Origin: an uncultured Bacteroidota bacterium | GTDB taxonomy: Bacteria > Bacteroidota > Bacteroidia > Chitinophagales > S012-47 | Direction: 5' to 3' | Length of the DNA stretch: 13,346 nucleotides | Assembly (NCBI GenBank): GCA_913062655.1 | Contig: CAJXXO010000039.1 | Coordinates: forward strand, 1-13,346 | Part shown: positions 1 to 5,953 of the stretch, one piece after another | Layout of the letters: the number at the start of each line of letters is the position of its first letter | Numbering within the stretch: position 1 is the stretch's first letter | Notes under the pieces: generated by a model | Seen by the model: only the letters and a program-made list of their open reading frames with translations | What the model was told of the DNA's origin: nothing | Databases searched by the model: none | Translations under genes and position numbers: made by a program

Positions 1-1
1 T

Positions 2-2980
2 AGGGTAAACCCAAGGCCCACGGTTCGCACCAATCAGTTGGTAAATATCTGTCCGGGAGATACCGCTATTTTGACGGCCTCCGGAGCAGAAAACTACGTA
101 TGGGATGCCGATCCTGCCTTATTAGATACTGTAGGCGACAGTGTGCGCGCTATACCTACCTCTAATCAACGTTTCTATGTAACTGGTATTGATAGCAATG
201 GCTGTTCGAGAGGTGCATTTGTCGATGTGCAGCTTTTCAGTCCACCATCGGTAAATGCTACTGCTCCTTCTCCCATCTGTGAAGGTGATACCGTTTGGGG
301 TACCGCTAGCGGAGCTAATACCTATACTTGGCTTCCTGCGAGTAATAGTGGCGGTAATGGTAGTAATACTGCTTTATTTCCAATAACCACCGTCACTTAC
401 ACCGTTATTGGTACAGATGCAAACGGTTGCGCAGATACCGCCCTGCTGCCTATAACAGTGCAGGATGCGCCTACCTTACAAACCAGTGTAAGTCAGGACC
501 CGGTTTGTGTAGGTGATACGGTTACGCTAACCGTAAACGGAGCAAATACATATACTTGGACAGGGCCAGTTAATAACCCTAACTCGGCTACTACAACTGC
601 TATCATCATTGATACCACTACATTTACTGTGATGGGAACGGACAATATTGGTTGCAGCTCAACGGATACTGTTGTAGTCAATACTTTCTCTACACCTGTT
701 ATATCTACTGGAACTGGAGACTCTATCTGTATAGGAGGCTCCATCGTATTGACGGCAAGTGGCGGTACACAATACCAATGGAGTCCTTCTGCCGGTCTAA
801 GTGACCCTGCTTCAGCTACTCCAACGGCAAGCCCATCCACCACTACCGCATACACAGTTGAGGTACGCGATGCTAACGGATGTCTTGCTGTAGATAGTAC
901 AACAATAACCGTATTGCCTCTACCATCGATCAATACGGGCGGTACCCAAACCATCTGTGAGAACGATACTGTGCAGTTGCAAGCCACCGGTGGTAATACT
1001 TATCAATGGTCAGTCCCGGGCAGTCTATCGTGTACAACCTGCCCGGATCCGCTCGCTTTTCCAATGGCAACAACTACCTACACTGTTATTGGTACTGACC
1101 CTTTTGGTTGCCCTGATACACAAACCCAACAAGTGGTTGTCAATCCGCTACCGACCGTAACCGCCATTACTTCAAATAGTCCGATTTGCCAGGGAGATAC
1201 GGTGCAATTACAAGCCACCGGTGCGGTTCAGTATACTTGGTCTCCAGCCACTTCACTCAGTAGCACGTCAGGCGCTATTGTACAAGCATACCCACAGAAC
1301 AGCACAGTTTATACTGTCATTGGTGTAGATGTAAACGGCTGCACAAACTCAGGTACAGTATTGGTTGACCTTTTTGTGAATCCAGTAGTGAGTGGGGGCG
1401 CGAATGATACCATTTGTGTGGGACAATCAATACAGTTGCAAGCTAGTGGTGGTACCGTCTATCAATGGACACCCGCAACCGGTCTAAGCGATTCAACCAT
1501 TGCTAACCCCGTAGCGAGTCCTGCTGCTTCGACAACCTACACCGTTACCATATCGGATGTGAATGGTTGTACGGCAACAGCCACTAAGCACATTGAAGTG
1601 GTTTCATTACCCCCAGTTGATGCAGGGCCGGACTTAACGATGTGTGTTGGTGATACCTTGGCCTTATCGGTCTCTGGTGCCAATAGTTTCCAATGGTCGG
1701 GGTCATCAGCACTTTCTTGTACCAATTGCGCGCAGCCCTCTTTTTGGGGTGCGCAAAATACCACTCTTGTAGTTGAAGGGTTCATAGGGCAAGGCTGCAG
1801 TGCTACCGATACACTGGCCATCACTGTAAACCCATTGCCAGCAGCAGATGCGGGGCCAGATACGGCTGTGTGTACAGGTGATGCAGTAGTATTGAATGGT
1901 AGTGGTGGCAGTACGTATAGTTGGTCGCCTGCCACCGGTCTGTCTTCAACCAGCATCGCCAATCCTACCGCGACAATTGGAGGCAGTACTACTTATACAG
2001 TTACGGTAACGGATAATAACAATTGTGCAAGTAGTGATACTATTGCTATTATCGCACTCCCTTTGCCTACCATTAATACCGCACCTGATACTACTATTTG
2101 TGAAAACACGATAGCAGTGCTGCAAGCCTTTGGCGCTAATACCTATCAATGGCAGCCAACCAGCGTCATCGCAAATCCTTCATCGGCTATAACCAATGCT
2201 TCTCCATCAGTCACAACAGTATTTACGGTAACAGGTGTGGATGGTAATGGGTGCGAAAACACCGCTACACAACAAGTAAATGTGCAACAAGCTCCGGACT
2301 TGACCGTGTCACCTGCTGCTGTCACACTATGCCCTGATAGCGCCATAACTATCAGTGTGACAGGTGGAAATAGTTATCAATGGACGCCAGCTAGCGGTTT
2401 AAATACGTCAACCGGGTCGCAGGTTATAGCCACACCAACAACAAATGTGACCTACACGGTTACATCAGCCAGTTCTGCCGGTTGTGCGGCTACAGGCACT
2501 GTCAGCATTACGGTTCAACCGAGGCTTAACCCTATGGCTACACCGGACTCTGTGGCCATTTGTGAAGGAGAAACCGTTGCCTTACAGGCGCAAAATGGAC
2601 AAGTTTACAATTGGACGCCATCAGTGGGATTGGATGACCCAAGCGTGGCGACTCCTAATGCTGCACCATCTACAACTACGTATTACACGGTAACCATAGC
2701 AGATGCTGTGGGCTGTACTTTCCGCGATTCTATTGTTATTCAGGTATATCCAGCAGCCATCGCAGAGGCTGGCAATGACCTAGCCATGTATGCTGGTCAA
2801 TCCATTGTACTGCAAGGCCAGGGTAATGGGGCTTTCAACTGGAGTCCTGCTGCGAGTCTGAACGACCCTACAATTGCCACACCGACTGCCACACCTGTAG
2901 ACGATCAACTTTACACATTAACCGTTATAACAAATGGTGGTTGTGTGGCTTCTGATACCACATTTGTTGATGTACTCTAC
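2..2980 (+). repeat. Thirteen tandem Ig/PKD-like repeats, ~228 bp (76 aa) period
   Basis: Counting residues from the codon at base 2, the first cysteine of successive units lies at 17, 93, 169, 243, 319, 396, 472, 548, 624, 700, 777 and 854, with Tyr930 in its place in unit 13. The second cysteine lies at 68, 143, 218, 294, 370, 447, 523, 599, 675, 751, 828, 905 and 981. The step is 74-77 residues and the cysteine-to-cysteine distance is 49-51, so one disulfide per domain is likely (inference). Units 5 and 8 have an additional S-C-T-x-C pair (344/347 and 573/576). The units are diverged in DNA sequence, so this is an old array rather than a fresh duplication. Confidence 0.9.
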
Positions 2981-3259
2981 GAAACAGTCATTTTCGTGCC
3001 GAATGCCTTCACTCCAAATGGAGATGGGGTAAATGATGAAATTCGTATCAGGTCCGCTAATCAGTTTCAGCTCGATCGATTTGTTGTGTTTGATAGGTGG
3101 GGACATCGTGTTTTTTCTACTACTGACTTAAGTGAAGCCTGGGATGGTACATCGAATGGCGATCCATTGCCTGCCGGCACCTATATGTTTTGGGTTAGGG
3201 GAAGAGGTAACTTGGGTGAGCTCATTGAGCGAAAGGGGAACATAACCCTGTTGCGGTAA
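2..3259 (+). CDS. Giant cell-surface repeat protein, 3' part only, type B T9SS sorting tail
   Basis: The frame is open from base 2 to the TAA at 3257-3259, giving 1085 residues with no true start. The TTG at 38 sits inside a repeat and is not a credible initiation site, so the N-terminus and signal peptide lie off the left edge. Thirteen Ig/PKD-like units of about 76 residues follow one another. Each has an [IVM]C-x-G-[DQ] opening, a G-[GA]-x-x-Y-x-W core and closes with Y-T-V-x-x-x-D-x-N-G-C. The tail (residues ~996-1085) carries FVPNAFTPNGDGVND at 998-1012 and a later RWG and AGTYMFWV, matching the gliding-motility-associated C-terminal domain (type B T9SS signal, CHU_C/TIGR04131 family). 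By family knowledge such proteins cross the outer membrane by T9SS and stay on the surface as adhesins or are released. The specific ligand cannot be inferred. Lysine is nearly absent (two seen, at 529 and 1078). Surface adhesion is an inference; the family call is strong. Confidence 0.93.
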   Translation, partial: RVNPRPTVRTNQLVNICPGDTAILTASGAENYVWDADPALLDTVGDSVRAIPTSNQRFYVTGIDSNGCSRGAFVDVQLFSPPSVNATAPSPICEGDTVWGTASGANTYTWLPASNSGGNGSNTALFPITTVTYTVIGTDANGCADTALLPITVQDAPTLQTSVSQDPVCVGDTVTLTVNGANTYTWTGPVNNPNSATTTAIIIDTTTFTVMGTDNIGCSSTDTVVVNTFSTPVISTGTGDSICIGGSIVLTASGGTQYQWSPSAGLSDPASATPTASPSTTTAYTVEVRDANGCLAVDSTTITVLPLPSINTGGTQTICENDTVQLQATGGNTYQWSVPGSLSCTTCPDPLAFPMATTTYTVIGTDPFGCPDTQTQQVVVNPLPTVTAITSNSPICQGDTVQLQATGAVQYTWSPATSLSSTSGAIVQAYPQNSTVYTVIGVDVNGCTNSGTVLVDLFVNPVVSGGANDTICVGQSIQLQASGGTVYQWTPATGLSDSTIANPVASPAASTTYTVTISDVNGCTATATKHIEVVSLPPVDAGPDLTMCVGDTLALSVSGANSFQWSGSSALSCTNCAQPSFWGAQNTTLVVEGFIGQGCSATDTLAITVNPLPAADAGPDTAVCTGDAVVLNGSGGSTYSWSPATGLSSTSIANPTATIGGSTTYTVTVTDNNNCASSDTIAIIALPLPTINTAPDTTICENTIAVLQAFGANTYQWQPTSVIANPSSAITNASPSVTTVFTVTGVDGNGCENTATQQVNVQQAPDLTVSPAAVTLCPDSAITISVTGGNSYQWTPASGLNTSTGSQVIATPTTNVTYTVTSASSAGCAATGTVSITVQPRLNPMATPDSVAICEGETVALQAQNGQVYNWTPSVGLDDPSVATPNAAPSTTTYYTVTIADAVGCTFRDSIVIQVYPAAIAEAGNDLAMYAGQSIVLQGQGNGAFNWSPAASLNDPTIATPTATPVDDQLYTLTVITNGGCVASDTTFVDVLYETVIFVPNAFTPNGDGVNDEIRIRSANQFQLDRFVVFDRWGHRVFSTTDLSEAWDGTSNGDPLPAGTYMFWVRGRGNLGELIERKGNITLLR

Positions 3260-3261
3260 TT

Positions 3262-4587
3262 TTATCGCGCTACTACCAACCTTCCGCTGGCTTGTCTTAC
3301 ATTATCCTCCATCAAGTGGATGAGATAAACCCCATTAGGTAGGTGCGCTACGGAAAGAGTAGTGGTGCCTGGTTGCTGAATGAAATGCGTGGACATCAAC
3401 CGTCCTGACAAATCGGTAAGTAGTATGGTAAACTGTGTCAGGGTAGGCGGTGTAGCAAGGGTGACCTGTGTTGTAGCAGGATTAGGGAACAGGCGTAATC
3501 CGCTTGCTGCAGGTATTCGATCAATACCCGTAGTAAAGTCTAGTCGGGTAATATGATTTACCGGTAGGGTGCCCCGGTCGCTCGTAACTGCGGAAAAGTC
3601 GCCTGCCACGTATAGCTGACTAGCATTGCCTTCCATGGTGAAGATGGGTCCGTTAAAGTCGCCCTCTCCGGCTGTCCATTGGCCGCCATCCCATTTGGCC
3701 AGCCGGCCTGCGGGCATGGTACTATCAACCGTGCTGAAATCGCCACCTACGTATAACTCGGTAAGGCCTTCTAAGGCAAACACACAATCGTCTGTACCTG
3801 CACTCAATGGAAACCAGCCTTGTCCATCAAATAAGGCGATATTATGAGCCGCTTGATTATCGATAGTGTCGAAGCATCCCCCGGCATAGAGTCTACCATA
3901 CCATACTTCCAGGTCGTGAATCGATCCCCCCTGGTTACCGAAGTTGGTGCCGGGAACAGCTTCCCACTGCACACCATTCCACCGGGCCAATCCTTCCACC
4001 GCTACACCACTGGCAGCGGTAAAATCACCAGCCGCATATAAATTGCCATTGAGGGCCGCCAGGGCTTTAACCGGCCCGTTCAGTCCTTGCCCCAAGGGTG
4101 TCCAAATGCTGCCATCCCAAAAGGCGATGTGGTTGACGTTTTGCCCACCGACCTGTGTGAAGTCACCAGCCACCACTATACCATTGTTGTAAGACTGCAG
4201 TGCACGTACGGTACCGCCATCCAGCGGATTACCAATAGGAGCCCAATTACTGCCTTGCCGCTGGGCAAAGCCATTGGCCGCCTGTCCTTCCATCTGTGAA
4301 AATGCACCACCCAGGTAAGGAACATCATCTACTTCCAATACGGCCAATACCGTATCATCTGGCGTTCCGACTGAAGACCAACTGTTGTTATTCCACTTGG
4401 CCAGATAGGGTAGGTTTTGCTGATCGGCTGTTGTAAAGGCGCCTCCAACCCACAGTTGATTTGTACTGGATTCGAGATGCAGCGCGTACACGGGTGCATT
4501 GACACCGCTTTCCAAAGAATCCCATACCTGTGCCTGGGCTAAGACAGGGAAGCAAAAAAAGATGAGGATGGTGAGAGTACGCACCAT
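3262..4587 (-). CDS. Secreted seven-blade beta-propeller-like protein with type A T9SS sorting tail
   Basis: The 441-residue product begins with a signal peptide (residues 1-20, hydrophobic TILIFFCFPVLAQAQ, likely cut before VWD). Seven repeats of 46-50 residues start near V33, V80, V127, V173, I223, V269 and I315. Each follows the pattern V-x-A-L, then L-Y-x-G-G-x-F, then A-x-W-x-G-x-x-W. The repeated 'quantity displayed over a subject' pattern predicts a seven-bladed propeller. Residues ~365-441 (LRLFPNPATTQVTL ... LPNGVYLIHL ... LVV) are a classic type A T9SS C-terminal sorting domain (TIGR04183-like), so the mature protein should be exported across the outer membrane. Blade 5 contains C238 and C268, possibly a disulfide. 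No catalytic motif is recognised; binding or structural roles are guesses. The gene ends 2 bp from the stop of the convergent repeat protein and lies 36 bp downstream of the thioredoxin-like gene on the same strand. Confidence 0.88.
   Translation of the reverse strand: MVRTLTILIFFCFPVLAQAQVWDSLESGVNAPVYALHLESSTNQLWVGGAFTTADQQNLPYLAKWNNNSWSSVGTPDDTVLAVLEVDDVPYLGGAFSQMEGQAANGFAQRQGSNWAPIGNPLDGGTVRALQSYNNGIVVAGDFTQVGGQNVNHIAFWDGSIWTPLGQGLNGPVKALAALNGNLYAAGDFTAASGVAVEGLARWNGVQWEAVPGTNFGNQGGSIHDLEVWYGRLYAGGCFDTIDNQAAHNIALFDGQGWFPLSAGTDDCVFALEGLTELYVGGDFSTVDSTMPAGRLAKWDGGQWTAGEGDFNGPIFTMEGNASQLYVAGDFSAVTSDRGTLPVNHITRLDFTTGIDRIPAASGLRLFPNPATTQVTLATPPTLTQFTILLTDLSGRLMSTHFIQQPGTTTLSVAHLPNGVYLIHLMEDNVRQASGRLVVAR
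3532..4491 (-). repeat. Seven tandem ~46-aa propeller-blade repeats
   Basis: Internal repeats of residues 33-352 of the T9SS-exported protein. The signature [LV]-[YV]-x-[GA]-G-x-F recurs at residues 45-51, 90-96, 137-143, 183-189, 233-239, 278-284 and 325-331. It is each time followed about 15 residues later by an aromatic-W or W-D/N-G-x-x-W strand, except in unit 7, which ends in H-I-T-R-L-D-F. Confidence 0.8.
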
Positions 4588-4591
4588 CCTA

Positions 4592-4621
4592 TAAAATTAA
4601 ATAAAGCTGGCTAGAAATCAA
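4592..4621 (-). promoter_or_regulatory. Possible Bacteroidota-type promoter for the propeller gene
   Basis: Read on the minus strand, TTG (plus-strand 4619-4621) is followed by exactly 19 bases and then TAATTTTA (4592-4599). This is close to the Bacteroidota primary sigma consensus TTTG-N19-TAnnTTTG, with one mismatch in the -7 element. It lies in the 36-bp gap after the thioredoxin-like gene. The -7 element ends only 4 bases before the ATG, so the mRNA would be nearly leaderless. The gap is AT-rich, so a chance match is a real possibility. Confidence 0.3.
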
Positions 4622-4623
4622 GC

Positions 4624-5256
4624 TTAGGCCAAAATCTCTGCATGTTGCGCTACCAGCGCAGCCACCTCCGACTGAATTAATGCCGTACGGTCTTTATTGT
4701 ACCACTTTTGAAGGGTTTCCGCTATCTCGTTGTAGGCAGGAGGGTTCTCCATCGCTTTGTACTCGCGCATCAGTTGCTGAGCCGGCTCCGGCCGAGGCCC
4801 CCACTCGTATAGCACCTGGCCATCTGCTTTTCGGAAAGCGATCAGTTTGGGAATAGATCGACCCCCTTCTGTAAGAAAATGATCCATTAATGTGGGATGG
4901 TCGTCTCGCAATACCAGCCGCATATCGATAGCTTCATTTTGCTCCGCCATCTGTTGCAGTACCGGTACTATATTAGCAGCGTCACCGCACCAAGCTTCTG
5001 TGATTACCAACCAACCGATCGGGTCTTCCTGGCTATTGAGGGCGGTGATGGTTTCCGGCAGCAATTGCACCGTGCGGTCCAACCGGTTCATGCGATGCGC
5101 ATTCAATCGGGTGTAATGGATATACGCCTCTGACTGATTGGGGCCGGTGGTTTTATTCTGTACCAGCAACGTCCCAATCAGATTACGATAAGCTCTGTAG
5201 GTAATTGAGGCTGACCAAGCCTGGTGCACTTCTTGTTCGCGAGCGGAGTGACTCAT
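4624..5256 (-). CDS. Thioredoxin-fold family protein with single active-site cysteine
   Basis: The 210-residue product has no signal peptide or membrane segment, so it should be cytoplasmic. The central thioredoxin fold (about residues 80-165) contains a beta strand GWLVITEAWCGDAAN followed by the helix NIVPVLQQMAE, and a likely cis-proline loop at RSIP136 before strand KLIAF. This matches the thioredoxin-like family typed by the W-C-G-D-A motif (COG0526/Thioredoxin_9-like). C90 is the only cysteine in the protein and A93 replaces the second cysteine of a CxxC motif, so classical dithiol disulfide exchange is unlikely. A monothiol or binding role is an inference. The N-terminal ~75 residues are helical and the C-terminus (~170-210) is a helical extension. 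It is divergent from the FMN split-barrel gene across a spacer with a long inverted repeat, and lies upstream of the propeller gene on the same strand. The physiological substrate is unknown. Confidence 0.82.
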   Translation of the reverse strand: MSHSAREQEVHQAWSASITYRAYRNLIGTLLVQNKTTGPNQSEAYIHYTRLNAHRMNRLDRTVQLLPETITALNSQEDPIGWLVITEAWCGDAANIVPVLQQMAEQNEAIDMRLVLRDDHPTLMDHFLTEGGRSIPKLIAFRKADGQVLYEWGPRPEPAQQLMREYKAMENPPAYNEIAETLQKWYNKDRTALIQSEVAALVAQHAEILA

Positions 5257-5413
5257 TCCGTGTAGGTTTTACTAAATATGAAGGATTTACAATACTTCCA
5301 ACGAAAAGGCGACAGAAAGGTTTTTAACAGACGGCTAAGCAAGCGTTAAAAAATCTTTTCTGTCTTTTGTTTGACAAAGGACAACCATTTCCATCGCTGT
5401 TCCTTATTGAAAT
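5257..5413. promoter_or_regulatory. Divergent intergenic region between the thioredoxin-like and FMN split-barrel genes
   Basis: This 157-bp spacer must contain the promoters for both outward-reading genes. It is AT-rich and dominated by the inverted repeat at 5311-5364. I checked both strands for TTTG-N19-TAnnTTTG and found only weak partial matches, so no promoter is assigned. A TTGACA occurs at 5371-5376 but has no suitable downstream partner. Confidence 0.55.
5311..5364. repeat. Long imperfect inverted repeat (possible operator or 5' leader hairpin)
   Basis: The left arm GACAGAAAGGTTTTTAAC (5311-5328) and the right arm GTTAAAAAATCTTTTCTGTC (5345-5364) are inverted copies. Two perfect 8-bp blocks (GACAGAAA/TTTCTGTC and TTTTTAAC/GTTAAAAA) flank a GG/ATCT mismatch that could still give one G-C and one G-U pair in RNA. 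The loop is 16 nt. The dyad centre (about 5337.5) lies within 3 bp of the midpoint of the spacer, about 50 bp from each start codon. Both flanking genes read away from it, so it is not a terminator for either one. Shared operator or leader structure is an inference. Confidence 0.7.
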
Positions 5414-5953
5414 ATGTCTATGCAAGCACAGGAATTGGCTCAGGAAGCGTGGCGCCAACTAAGACGAGCCACCGCTGATAAAAGACATGCCTTTCGGTTT
5501 GTGGCACTCGCCAGTCACGCGAGGGACACCCTGCAAAATCGAATGGTGGTGATGCGGTCTTTTTCGGCATCGGGGGAGGTAAATATTTACACCGATAAAC
5601 GCACCCAAAAGGTATCGGCCATTCAAGAACATGGTGAAGTGGCATTATTGTGGTGGGATCCGAAACGTAAACTACAAGTGCGATTCCAGGCGCTAGCCAA
5701 ATTGTTGCCGGGCGAGGAAGCCCTCGAGCATGTTCCGCAGCAGAGGCAGGCCCAGAAAGACTATACCACCCAACTGGCACCAGGAACAGCAGTCTCACAA
5801 CCGGAAGCAGTAACCTGGACCGAAGAGCTTCACTTTGCCGTAATTAGCTGTATGCCTTTCCACGCTGATATATTGCAACTGGGTAAGCCACATAAGCGGG
5901 TAAAGGGAGCGCGCAAGGGTGACAAGTGGGTCTGGCAATGGGTAGTGCCCTAG
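5414..5953 (+). CDS. Pyridoxamine 5'-phosphate oxidase family, FMN-binding split-barrel protein
   Basis: The 179-residue product fits the compact PNPOx-like FMN split-barrel family (Alr4036/Pyridox_oxase_2-like). Diagnostic stretches are R43-MVVMRSF at 43-50, the T-D-K-R-T-x-K-V element at 60-67 (FMN-phosphate contact region in relatives), VALLWWDPKRKLQVRFQALAKLL at about 76-98 and the C-terminal HFAVISCMPFHADILQL strand pair. By family knowledge these are cytoplasmic dimers that bind FMN and act on pyridoxamine/pyridoxine phosphate or other flavin substrates. Whether this one makes PLP cannot be decided: it is short, and the R-x-x-P-x-x-W-type C-terminal PNPOx segment of canonical PdxH is absent, so a general flavin oxidoreductase role is as likely. 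ATG at 5414 is used; an alternative in-frame ATG is at 5420. Its TAG stop shares CTAG (5950-5953) with the convergent acetyltransferase gene. Confidence 0.85.
   Translation: MSMQAQELAQEAWRQLRRATADKRHAFRFVALASHARDTLQNRMVVMRSFSASGEVNIYTDKRTQKVSAIQEHGEVALLWWDPKRKLQVRFQALAKLLPGEEALEHVPQQRQAQKDYTTQLAPGTAVSQPEAVTWTEELHFAVISCMPFHADILQLGKPHKRVKGARKGDKWVWQWVVP

Noticed and set aside
38..40. TTG as the start codon of the repeat protein
   Set aside because: The frame is open to base 2 and the residues before it match the inter-repeat linker; no signal peptide follows, although the protein has a T9SS tail.
493..987. Minus-strand ORF of 164 codons inside the repeat adhesin
   Set aside because: It is antisense to a strongly supported coding frame; the openness follows from the repetitive Thr/Val/Asn-rich codons. 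Its translation shows no domain. The same applies to 1537-1962 and 2146-2346 on the minus strand.
5371..5399. TTGACA -35-like promoter for the split-barrel gene
   Set aside because: Seventeen bases downstream there is no TATAAT-like or TAnnTTTG-like element, and the sigma70 consensus is not the usual one in Bacteroidota.
5418..5798. Minus-strand ORF of 126 codons opposite the FMN split-barrel gene
   Set aside because: The plus-strand frame has clear family motifs across its full length; the antisense product has none.
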